NCBI RefSeq assembly: GCF_905220365.1
Contig: NC_061133.1
Coordinates: 11,832,171-11,896,170, forward strand
Length of the DNA: 64,000 nucleotides
Source of the DNA: Vanessa cardui
Taxonomy: Eukaryota > Arthropoda > Insecta > Lepidoptera > Nymphalidae
Direction of reading: 5' to 3'
Numbering within the stretch: the first letter of the stretch is position 1; each line of letters opens with the position of its first letter. Both the position numbers and the translations under genes were made by a program. Positions 21,144-30,450 of the stretch are shown here, piece after piece. The notes under the pieces are model-generated. The model worked only from the letters and a program-made list of their open reading frames with translations, did not search any database and was not told the origin of the DNA.

Positions 21144-24100
21144 CTATTGAGGCGGAGAGAGAAGATGCGCGTAGCGCCTTTTCCTTCTCCCCGGTCGTCT
21201 TCTGCGGAGCGTGTCAGCGGCGGCATTTTTTTCCCGCTCCCGCTCCGCTGCTTCCTTCTGCGACATGACACTTTCGCAGAAGGAGCGCATCTCTGACCAG
21301 CACACCTCGCTACCGAGCATGGTGATGATAACGCTCGGTAGCGAGAGGTCTCCGCCCATAGTCGCCGCAAGGATGTGCCTCTGGGGCCCCCACGCAGCAC
21401 ACTCGTACAGGGTGTGGTACGCCGTGTCCACTGGCGCACCACACTCGTGGCAGGAGGGTGACTCCTCCCGCCGCGCTATCCCGTGTAGGTACTTACCGAA
21501 GCATCCGTGTCCGGTAAGTACCTGCGTCATTCTATACGACAGTGTGCCGTGCTTCCTCTCGACCCAGCGACTCAAGTGGGGACGGATCGCCTCCACTGTC
21601 GCTAGGCCCGCCGTGGGAGTCCCCAGATCCTCCTGCCATCAGGCGATCAGGGCTTGCTGGGCTAGAGCCCTGATCCGCCCGATCTCCGCCGACCCTGGAC
21701 GGTCGCCGCGGTCCCTCGCCTCGACCCGGAACCGGTACACTTCCGCGAGCACCTCCGCCTGGAGCTCCCAGGGCGGATCGCCCGCGAGAAGTGTCGCCGC
21801 AGTCCACGACACCGTACGGTACCCTCTGATGCCTCTCACCGCTATGACCCTCTGTGGCTTTCGCAGCAGAGCCCGATTTTTAGCGGTGAGCGGTGAGTCT
21901 ATCCAGATCGGGGCACCGTACAGCGCCATCGACCTCACTACGCCGGAATAAAGACGCCGGCATAGTGACCCCGGCCCTCCCACATTCGGAAGGAGGCGAC
22001 CAAGAGCGGCAGCGGCGTTGATGAGCCTTGGGCCGAGATGAACAAAATGCTGCCCGAAGCTCCATCGTCCGCCCAGAATCACCTGGGCCTGCACCTTGAT
22101 AACCGTCCCCTGGACGGTGATACTCGCCCCTCGTGGGGGTCCTTTTCGTGGACCGTGAAAGAGGAGGGCCTCCGTTTTGGATATGGAGACCCTCAAGCCC
22201 AGCATTCCCATGCGGTCCACGGTGAGAGCCGTTCCGACTTCGGCAAGGCGAGCCGCCTCCCGGAAGTCCCGTCCAATCGCCGTGACGAGAGTGTCGTCAG
22301 CATAACACAACACCCCCATCCCGGGAAGGACGGGAGCCCGCAGGAGCCAGTCGAAACCGACGTTCCACAGAATTGGGCCGAGGACCGACCCCTGTGGAAC
22401 GCCGCAGCCCACTCGATGCCGGACGATCCTCCCATCGACCCCCGCCCAGAGGATCTCCCTGTCCTGGAGGTACGCCTCCAGCAGTCTCCTCAGATAGGTC
22501 GGCACCCCATGGTATCGGAGTGCCTCCCGTATCGTCTCGAAAGGGAGACTGTTGAAGGCGTTCGCCACGTCAAGCGACACAGCCAGGACGACCTGCCCCC
22601 GGGCCACCGCTTCCGAGTCTTCAGGGCATTCAGGGCGTCGACTGTCGATCGGCCCGCCCTGAATCCGTACTGCGCCTCCGAGAGACCCGGACCGACCTCC
22701 TCGAGGTGCTGAACGAGACGGGCTGCGAGGACCTTCTCGAAGAGTTTTCCCGTCTCGTTCAGCAGCACAATTGGCCTGTATGCCGAAGGGGAATCCAACG
22801 GCCGACCTTCCTTCGGCAACAGGACCAACTTCCCTTCTTTCCAAGGCTTCGGAAACTGCCCGCTGCACAAACACTCGTCGAATAGCTCCCGAAGCCTTGC
22901 ACCTAGGTATTCCAGGGCGTCGCACAGAATACGCCCTGGAACCCCGTCCGGACCCGGCGCCGTCTTCCTGGCCCTCAAGCGACCGAGGGCCATATCCATC
23001 TCCCGCTCCGTAATCAGTGGTGAAACCACTGGGTCTTCGGTCACGGAGCGGGGCGCCATCTGCGGAGGGACGTGCTCGCCTGGATGGGGGAAGAGTTCCC
23101 CAACCAGGCGAAGGAGAAGTTCCGATGGCATCGTCTCGATGACGGGGGCGCCTTGGGTGCGGAACTTCCCGCGTACACCGCGGTACGGGCGCCCCCACGG
23201 GTCTCGATTGAGGCCCGCCAGAAGTTCCTCCCTGGCCTTCTCCTTGGCCTTGCGTATCGCCAGCTGCAGCTCTTTTTTCAGCTGGCGATAGGCGTCCAGC
23301 AACTGTCCCTCCAAATCCGTGTCGAGGCCGTTGCGTCTTCGACTACGGACGTAGGCCCTCCGTGCCCGACAGCACGTCGCCCGAAGGTCGGCGATTTCGG
23401 GCGACCACCAGTATACGTGTCGGCGCGGAACTCTGCGCCGGGTCCGAGGCATGGCCGCATCGCAGACTTCCTTGAGTGAACTGCGCATCCGGCCTGCCAG
23501 CTCCTCTGCGCTGGCGCCCTCCCTCCTCGCTGCGGAACCCCACCGCTGCACGATTGCGCTCTCCTTGACCAGCTCTCGATCGACCTGGCCAAGAGACCAC
23601 CTCGGCAACGTGGTCGGCACCCTCTGGGGTTCCGCCGGCCTGCGAGAAGTGGAGATCTCAAATCGGATGTACCGGTGATCCGATAGAGTCTCCACCTCCT
23701 CCTCCACTCTCCAATCAACCACTCTGCGTGCTACGACAGCAGTGGCGAACGAAACGTCCACCACGGAACCCCCGTGATGGAGAACGCAGGTGTGAACCTG
23801 TCCCCTGTTGAGAAGGGACAGGTTGGAGAGCAGGGCCCACACCTGGACGGCCCTCCCTCGCGGATTCGTGACAGGGTTACCCCAGGCACGCGACTTCGCG
23901 TTTAAGTCGCCGAGAACCATTATCGGTTTCGGCGACTGCCTGGCCACCGCAGCTCTGACCAAGCCGAGATAGGTCTCGAACTCAGCCAGGCTGCGGTTAG
24001 GGGAGAAGTACGTCCCGACGACGACGTACTCCCCCCACTCCACGACTACGTAGCCCGAACCCCTTTCGATGAGTGAGAGGGGGGGGCCCGTTCCGCTCCT

Positions 24101-24280
24101 CGTGAGGACCGCTACGGTGTCGTCCAAGTCTCCCAGCCAGTGAGGTAGGGGAGGGACGTAGTAGGGTTCACAGGCCACCGCCAGGTCTACCTGCCACTCC
24201 GCCATGGACTGCAGTAGAAGATCCTGAGCCCCGGCGCAGTGGTTGATATTCGTCTGAAGGAAGCTGAAGTCTGCGCTCAT
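21144..24280 (-). pseudogene. R1-clade LINE ORF2: endonuclease, reverse transcriptase, C-terminal zinc motif
   Basis: It starts with ATG at 24280, overlapping the ORF1 stop (ATGA). Endonuclease residues appear in order: QTNINHC, ACEPYY, TYFSPNRS, LGDLNAKSRAWG, LSDHRYI. RT follows: SAYRPIVLLNETGKLFEKVL, QYGFRAGRSTVDAL, SLDVANAFNSLPF, GVPQGSVLGPILWN, LCYADDTLV. After the RT comes a Cys/His motif CHECGAPVDTAYHTLYEC. Two lesions are visible: a frameshift near 22615-22630, between the fingers and the catalytic region of RT, and an in-frame TGA at 21641-21639, probably from a CpG transition in an Arg codon. Otherwise the frame is well kept, so the insertion is fairly recent. It cannot make a full protein as it stands. 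Confidence 0.92.
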
Positions 24281-26160
24281 GTTGACATTGCAGCTTCCTC
24301 CTCAGCCTGGCGTCGTCCGACGTTATTGGTAGTCTGAGTAGCGAGGGCCACCTTACCTTTCGTGATGGGGGGGCTACATTCTTTAGACCCCATCACGTGC
24401 CCGGAGGGCTTGCCGGCGTCTGCGCATACTACGCAGCGCAGCTTCCCGGTACATGTAGACGATTTGTGTCCATCAACGCCGCACCGGTAGCAAAGGCTTC
24501 CTCGTTCCGCACTGAATGGGCAGAGCAACCTTGTATGGCCTAAACCCATGCACTTGTAGCAGCGCAGAGGGCGCTGCTCCATCACGTACACTCTGGCCGA
24601 GCTCCACCCAACCAAAAGACGACCGGTGTCAGCCAGCTTTTTTGCCGCAGTTATTGGACAAGACACGAAGACCATACCCATGGAACCAGGTCCTCGTGAA
24701 ATATCCCCGCACCTTACCGTTTCAGCGGGGCAACTCCCCTCGCGAACGACTGCGGCAATAATTTTATCTTTAGTGACGGAGTCGTCTAACCCCGTCACCT
24801 TGATGTCCACCTTTCTTATGGGGCGAGCAACGTTGGCCACTCCATCCAGCACCGTACGGAGCTTGTCGGCTAGTTTCTCTGCCTGTTCCGTCTGTGCTTT
24901 CGGCAGCTCCAACACTCTGGCCCCCGTCGCTGAGCGTCGAACTTTGAGCCCACCATTGATCCCAAGGTCTTGGAGTTTCACGCTCTGCTCAGCGCGCTCC
25001 AAGACCTGAGCATACGTGATGCCTTTCTTCTCCGCTTCCTGCTGCAGAGTTAATACCACTGCAGCTGTACGAGGCGCAGACAGCTTAGGCTTAGTTGCTT
25101 GTCCTGCCTTAGGCACCATAGGCGCAACTGTGGTGGTTGCAACAGTCGGAAGGGAAGCCTGCTTTCCCTTCTTTCCCTTTTTAACCACAGTGGACCAGGA
25201 CACCTCCTGGACCATCTGTGGCGGAATTATCTCCGACGTAGGCTGGACGCCTGAGGGACCAGCAATAGATGCCGTCGGAACAGCAGGTGGCGCCCGTTTT
25301 GGCGCGGGTGCAGCTTTCGGCGGTGGAGCAGGCTGGACAGCCTGCGTGTAGGGCGTAGCAATCTGCTGCGCCACCTCCCGCCTCTTATCCGCAGCTAACG
25401 GAGGGCGATGTATTTTTGCGGGAGGCAACCGTTCCTCTAGTGCGGCAAACCGTGCGTTGATCATGTCGCCGACCGAAGAAATTATGGAGGCTTTAAATCT
25501 CTCCATTTGAGCATCCTGTGCCGAGCCGGAAGCATCACTTGCCCCTGCCACCTTGGTCCGCATTTCTGCAAACTCGCGGCGGTGAGCCTTTACCTCGGCC
25601 TTGAGGCTGTCCACCTCTTTGCGCAGGCGGCCATTATCGGCACGGAGCTTTTGCGTCTCCTCGGCTTCTGTCCGAGCTGCTAAGGCGTCTACAATGCCCT
25701 GTAGTGCAGCCGCCGACTCCTTCAGCCTCTTTGCAAAGCCACCTTTTAAATTGGTGGACTTTTGGGCCACCTCCAAAATTAGGGCTGCGCTTCGGCCAGC
25801 TTGTGCCCGGAGTTCCTCTGCTCCCATCTTCGTGGGATCTTCGGTGTGTACATCCGAGGATGAGGATTCCTCGGAGTCCACGACAACCTGTGGAGCGTCC
25901 TTTCGAAACGCCCGACTACGCAGGGACCGCTCGAAAGCCTCCTCTCTGGCCTCGCTGGCCTTGGCTTTCAGCTCAGCCTTTGCCCGAGCGAGGCCACTAC
26001 CCCGTCCTTTCGCGGTTTTGCCGCGAATCGCAGGCTTGCTCTTCGCAGCCAACCTCATCTCCGTCTCCGTTTCAGAGTCGGAGTTATAAATAGCAAGGCC
26101 CCCATAAGGCCGTTTTCTACGAACTAGGGCGTCGGACGACAGCTCAGTGTCGACGTCCAT
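24277..26160 (-). CDS. R1-clade LINE ORF1 (gag-like RNA-binding protein), intact
   Basis: Start chosen at the ATG 26160-26158 (MDVDTELSSDALVRRKRP). The frame is open 14 codons further upstream to 26202, but those lie in AT-rich leader. About 627 residues: an acidic and Ser-rich N-terminus, an Ala/Lys/Glu-rich helical region with coiled-coil character (around residues 70-230), and a Pro/Ala-rich linker (PAPPPKAAPAPKRAPPAVP). Near the C-terminus come three zinc knuckles: CYKCMGLGHTRLLC, CYRCGVDGHKSSTC and a CVVC...H variant. This is the nucleic-acid chaperone and RNP protein of R1-clade LINEs. The stop overlaps the ORF2 start by ATGA, suggesting termination-reinitiation, a mechanism shown for the related SART1. 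No internal stop or shift is seen. Confidence 0.92.
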   Translation of the reverse strand: MDVDTELSSDALVRRKRPYGGLAIYNSDSETETEMRLAAKSKPAIRGKTAKGRGSGLARAKAELKAKASEAREEAFERSLRSRAFRKDAPQVVVDSEESSSSDVHTEDPTKMGAEELRAQAGRSAALILEVAQKSTNLKGGFAKRLKESAAALQGIVDALAARTEAEETQKLRADNGRLRKEVDSLKAEVKAHRREFAEMRTKVAGASDASGSAQDAQMERFKASIISSVGDMINARFAALEERLPPAKIHRPPLAADKRREVAQQIATPYTQAVQPAPPPKAAPAPKRAPPAVPTASIAGPSGVQPTSEIIPPQMVQEVSWSTVVKKGKKGKQASLPTVATTTVAPMVPKAGQATKPKLSAPRTAAVVLTLQQEAEKKGITYAQVLERAEQSVKLQDLGINGGLKVRRSATGARVLELPKAQTEQAEKLADKLRTVLDGVANVARPIRKVDIKVTGLDDSVTKDKIIAAVVREGSCPAETVRCGDISRGPGSMGMVFVSCPITAAKKLADTGRLLVGWSSARVYVMEQRPLRCYKCMGLGHTRLLCPFSAERGSLCYRCGVDGHKSSTCTGKLRCVVCADAGKPSGHVMGSKECSPPITKGKVALATQTTNNVGRRQAEEEAAMST

Positions 26161-26458
26161 CGCCGAAAACGAAAAACATCTATAAACAAAACAATAAAAC
26201 AAACGAAAATATTTATAAACAATAATAAATATTAAACTGAAACAATTAAGATCTAAAAAGATCTATTCCACAACAACAATAGGACCAATCCTTAAACAAA
26301 ACAAGTGTCCGATAAACAAAGCCAATAGTCCAGATGTTACGCGTCAGAGATAACGAAAACCGGCAAGCAGGTGTCGTTTTAAATCTTCAATCGTAAAATC
26401 TTATCGCACAATTCAACACAACCTCAGTCGACGACGTCCGAACGTTGAATCTTGCGGC
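26161..26458 (-). other. R1-clade LINE 5'UTR
   Basis: About 300 bp, A-rich next to the ORF1 start and more GC-balanced at the outer end. LINE promoters are internal, so it should lie here. No specific element is recognised. Confidence 0.6.
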
Positions 26459-26620
26459 AAATTAATGTATCCTGCTTGGAGGTCAACAGATATTAACTTC
26501 ACGCTTTTTTATCATCTATAAAATCTTGTATCGAATAATATTCTTTTTCTACCAATGTATTTTTTACAAACGAATTTACTAAACGGCAAAGTTAAAAATT
26601 TATGTGGAATTTTATCTCTT
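26459..26620 (-). repeat. CR1-like LINE 3' end (family Z), right part
   Basis: Continues 20665-20853 after removal of the R1-clade LINE: CCTGCTTGGAGGTCAACAGA, CTTTTTTATCATCTATAAAA, TTTCTACCAATGTATTTTTT, as in 38115-38215. Confidence 0.75.
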
Positions 26621-26890
26621 CCATTAAGGAGAGGGTTTGGACATGTTGCACTACGCTGTTCCAATGCGAGTTGGTAGAATGCACATGTCGCAAAATTTCG
26701 ATGAAATTAGACACATGCAGGAATCCTCACGATGTTTTCCTTCACCGCCGAGCACGAGATGAATTATAAGCATAAATTAAGCACCTATATATTGTGGAGC
26801 TTGCCTGGGTTTGAACCTGCAATCATTGGTTAGGATGCACGCGTTCTAACCACTGGGCCATCTCAATTCACTGGGCCATCTCAACTCTAA
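26621..26890 (-). repeat. SINE family A, main part of the split copy
   Basis: Starts CCATTAAGGAGAGGGTTTGG and ends with the reversed tRNA head TTCTAACCACTGGGCCATCT. The ACTGGGCCATCTCAA phrase is duplicated (26851-26887). Its 3' end is at 20618-20664. Confidence 0.8.
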
Positions 26891-27475
26891 TATCATTTGG
26901 CTTGAAAGATTTTTAAAAACTACCTTCCTTAATTATTTAATTAATCTGCTAATGACGTAGGAAAGAAGGGTATCACGTCTACATTTTACAGATCTGGTTA
27001 ATTTTTTGTACTATTTTTAGAGCCACTCAGAGAAAAAGCCATTTATTTTATGCCTATTTATAAGATAATATATATTTTTAAATTTTTTGAAGTACATTTA
27101 TTAATACTCAAACTTATATCGAAGTGTTATCTTGATATAAATATGGTTTTAAGACTCCGAAATTTCTTTAGTATTTTGGTGAAATTCGGAAAAGTTTTTA
27201 ACGCGATTACCTGTTCGAAGTAAAGGTAACATAACTTGAAGTGGAAAGTTTGAAAGAGGCTGTTTAAACGGGTGATCGTGGCGAACTTAGGGACATTAAA
27301 GTTTCGGTAAAAACCCTTACTCGCTACTGAGAAAAGGTTAAATACCTATACTGCTCTTTTCAACGTTTTTTTTAAACATAGTACATTGACGATTTCACTT
27401 CAGTAGCCAGGAAAGATATGTTATTGAAATATTGATATGAGTAGCATCTAATTTTAACATAACAGAATAACCATA
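26891..27475. other. Intron, nothing recognised
   Basis: AT-rich; no repeat or frame identified. Confidence 0.4.
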
Positions 27476-27477
27476 AT

Positions 27478-27712
27478 CCCTGCTACCAAGTAAGAACTTG
27501 GTTTGTGCAAGCCTGTTGAGTAGGTACCATGCACTCGTCAGATAGTGGTATTGTTCTGTTTCAGTTTGATATGTGAGTAAGCCAGTGTAACTACAGACAA
27601 AAGTGACGTAACATATTAGTTTCCAAGGTTAGTGGCGCATTGACCATGTAAGGAATGTTCAATATTTATTTCAGCGCTAATATCTATTGGCGGTGGTGAC
27701 CACTTATTGTGA
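27478..27712 (-). repeat. Repeat family B copy, minus orientation
   Basis: CCCTGCTACCAAGTAAGAAC, GGTAGGTACC-like start, AGCCAGTGTAACTACAGACA, GGCGGTGGTGACCACTTATT. Lacks the GGTGGCCCATATGC end. Confidence 0.7.
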
Positions 27713-27714
27713 AT

Positions 27715-28380
27715 AAAAAATTGGGTAGATATATTGCTACTAAAATGTTAGTACTAAAATGTTACCAGTGCTTAATTAGATTCGAACACAATACCTTAAC
27801 ATACTTTATAAGTGTATTTTGAATTACTATGACGTTCTTCTGTACTTATAATGTTTTAATTAAGACATGTAAAACAATACTTGCTTCCTTATGTTCTGAA
27901 GATGCTGTCTAACTTTACAAAATCAACTTAATCCTTGGTGAGCCAATGAAATCGTTTCATTTTATATTTAAGTAACGTTGAAAGGGTAAATACTCCAAAA
28001 CGACAACCATTAAAAATTTAAAGCCTTTAAGTCTCTTTGAAAATAAATATTTATTACAGAAACTCTCATATTTTAATTAAAGACGAATTTATAATTTAAT
28101 TAAAGGTTTTTTTTAGGAAGAACATTTCAAGCTTTCGCTTAAAAGGCTGAGAGAGAAATGCGGTATATTTTAATTCCTTGCAGTGACGGTAGGCGAATTT
28201 TAAAACGAAATTTATACGAATTCAAAAAACGAAACAGGACGCTAACGAGCCTTATTAGGTAACGAGTTGAGACCGCAACTTCGTTTACGTGCGCGTAATA
28301 TTTTTTCCATTATAAAACTTTATAATTTTTACGATTACGGCATTTAGAAAATAACATCCCATAGTGGGTTTGGTCATCTA
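27715..28380. other. Intron, nothing recognised
   Basis: AT-rich; no gene or repeat that I can name. Confidence 0.4.
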
Positions 28381-28384
28381 TGTG

Positions 28385-28557
28385 GCTGCCGCATTATCAT
28401 CCTCCTGCCCTTATCCCAATTTACTTGGGGTCAGCACTGCGTGTCTTCTTCTACCATACTTCCCTATCTGACGTCATATAACAAGTAATATTATTTCCAG
28501 TCATGTCATCTTTCACACAATCCATCCATCGTTTCATAGGTCCCCTTCCTCTATATA
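28385..28557 (+). repeat. Repeat family F, interrupted by mariner
   Basis: CATCCTCCTGCCCTTATCCC, CTTGGGGTCAGCACTGCG, TTTCACACAATCCATCCATC. The mariner element begins at a TA within it. Confidence 0.55.
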
Positions 28558-28586
28558 TTAGGTTGGGGAAAAAGTCTTTTCGCATA
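28558..28586 (+). repeat. Mariner left terminal inverted repeat
   Basis: TTAGGTTGGGGAAAAAGT then CTTTTCGCATA. It pairs with 36319-36347 with a few mismatches. Confidence 0.85.
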
Positions 28587-28787
28587 TAGTATGTATGAAC
28601 TTGTAATAAAATCTCTTTGGCTATACCATTTGTATCTGGCTGGTTTTGGTATCATTAAAAAGTTTTAATTTTAAAGAAGGCACTTCCAAATTCAAATTAG
28701 GAATTTGTGTAATTTTCACTTGTTTTTGTTGTTGTTAAAATGAGTGAATCTAAAGAAGAAATTCTATACATTTTAAAATTTTACTAT

Positions 28788-29387
28788 AATAAATAAAAAT
28801 TTTAACAAAAAGAAAAACCGACTTCAAACAAAACACTATTTTAAAACAAATGAATATACACGAAAAAGTAATAGAAATAATTGTGTATTCGACATATTTT
28901 TTAGAGTCTTCCTAAGTTAAATGAAATGAAAAATATTAGACTACTTAAAAGTCGATTAACGATTATATAATGTAGTTATAGTTATTGGTATATTTGGAGC
29001 CGTTGTCAGCCACGGTGCCCTTGCCCCAACAATCAAAAGAAAGAAGCGATACGAGCCCCTTGATTGATCCAGTATATTATTGTGTAAAAGGTAATTTGTA
29101 AAAAACATATTTGTTAAAGTATTCTCGTATTGTTTTTTGATAGATATACTGTAGGGTTTTATTGGCTGACACCGACTCCAAATATAACAATAATTATAAC
29201 TACATGATATAATCGTTAATCGACTTTTAAGTAGTCTAATATTTTTCATTTCATTTAACTTAGGAAGACTCTAAAAAATATGTCGAATACACAATTATTT
29301 CTATTACTTTTTCGTGTATATTCATTTGTTTTAAAATAGTGTTTTGTTTGAAGTCGGTTTTTCTTTTTGTTAAAATTTTTATTTATT
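28788..29387. repeat. Near-perfect 225-bp inverted duplication with 150-bp spacer
   Basis: Arm 28788-29012 and arm 29163-29387 are reverse complements without indels and with about five mismatches, all in the inner 50 bp. The outer arm sequence (AAAAACCGACTTCAAACAAA...) equals one end of the family C repeat also found at 45740-46125. RNA from either strand would fold into a long hairpin. Confidence 0.92.
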
Positions 29388-30450
29388 TTTTGATTTTAAG
29401 TGAAGCTGATGTTGACTAATGACGTTCCATTTATGAGTCAGAAACTACTTCGAGGACAATTTCAAAGGAAACTTGCGAATAAAGCAAAAATAGACTTTCG
29501 AAAATGCGGATTTAATACGTCACGCGGCGTAAACTACAAGGATCCCTCGAAAGAGCTGTAATCGAACTCAGCAAAAAAACTTTGAAAAAGACCAACTATA
29601 TTTCGTACATCATATGACATCACATCACATACACAAAATTTGATTAAAGATAGTAAGAAATTCCGCACCCTAACTGCGAGCCGTATAGGAGTTCCATCAC
29701 TACATAGTATAAAACAAAGTCGCTTTCTCTGTCCCTATATCTTTAAATCTACGCAACGGATTTTGATGCGGTTTTTTTTTAAAAGATAGTGTGATTCAAG
29801 GGAAAGGTTTGTGTATATAATACATGAACAATATAGTAAAGAAACACTGATAATTTTAGAAGTTTGCGATGTGATGTCGTAAATAAACAAATTCTGTAGT
29901 ATATTTAGTATCAGTATTGCACCCGTGCGAAGCCGGGGTGGGTAGCTAGTTAATTATAATATTCGACTATGATAATTACATAAACATAACCACATTACGG
30001 AAGGTGACTCAAATATCCAAATAACCTATAAATAAAAGATTCGACTGAGTATCGCTAACGTGCTCCTCAGAATTGTTCCGTTCCCTTCCGTTCCGTTACT
30101 TTGTCATGGATCCTGTGCTCAGAACCTTACCAAACTTTCATCAAATTACCCTTGAAGTATATATTTTATAATAAAAAAAGAATTATCAAAATTGGTTAAC
30201 GTGATTTTCAGTTATTAACCTATTTGTCGCGCATATACATAATGCAAATTTAAGACTTATGTCGTTTTCATATGGATACCATCATCGGAAAAAAATTAAA
30301 AAAAAATGGAACCCCACGGGAAGCACTACCTTTCAAACAAAAAAAAATTATCAAAATCGGTCCACCCAGTGAAAAGTTATGAGGTAACAAACATAAAAAA
30401 AAAGAGATACAGACGAATTGATAACCTCCTCCTTTTGGAAGTCGGTTGAA
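28791..30450. mobile_element. Composite family C element inserted in mariner
   Basis: The insertion splits the transposase codons exactly. Its left end carries ACCGACTTCAAAC. Its right end (30240-30450) carries AAACAAAAAAAAATTATCAA, AATCGGTCCACCCAGTGAAA, CAGACGAATTGATAACCTCC and GAAGTCGGTTGAA. Short inverted ends ACCGACTTC/GAAGTCGGT are visible. The short copy at 45740-46125 joins the same two ends directly. In the middle are the inverted duplication, a stretch without identity (29390-29670), a Helitron-like piece (29675-29949), and a CCGTTCCCTTCCGTTCCGTT segment. Superfamily unknown. Confidence 0.65.
29675..29949 (+). mobile_element. Helitron-like non-autonomous fragment
   Basis: Matches 43739-43990 in reverse (ACTACATAGTATAAAACAAA, TCTTTAAATCTACGCAA, CATGAACAATATAGTAAAG). 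It ends GCGAAGCCGGGGTGGGTAG then CTAG followed by T (29946-29950). The other copy ends CTAA followed by T. A CTRR end next to T is the Helitron 3' signature. The 5' TC end is not located. Confidence 0.5.

Larger units (their letters stand above)
20842..26470 (-). mobile_element. Full-length R1-clade non-LTR retrotransposon with perfect 12-bp target duplications
   Basis: The element body is 20854-26458 (5.6 kb), on the minus strand. AAATTAATGTAT occurs at 20842-20853 and again at 26459-26470, flanking a poly-A tail (plus-strand T run 20856-20873) on one side and the element's 5' end (minus strand GCCGCAAGATTCAACG) on the other. ORF1 and ORF2 overlap by ATGA. A GC-rich body in AT-rich DNA marks it as an insertion. 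Domain order (apurinic-type endonuclease, RT, C-terminal Cys/His motif) and three CCHC knuckles in ORF1 place it in the R1 clade. The target is a CR1-like fragment, not rDNA or telomeric repeats, so it is not R1 itself or a telomere-specific TRAS or SART insertion. Confidence 0.92.

Noticed and set aside
21211..26093. Several long plus-strand frames opposite the R1-clade LINE
   Set aside because: They are shadows of the GC-rich minus-strand ORF1 and ORF2 and carry no domain.
20854..26458. rDNA-specific R1 or telomere-specific TRAS/SART insertion
   Set aside because: The flanks are a CR1-like fragment inside a SINE; no rDNA or TTAGG repeats are present.
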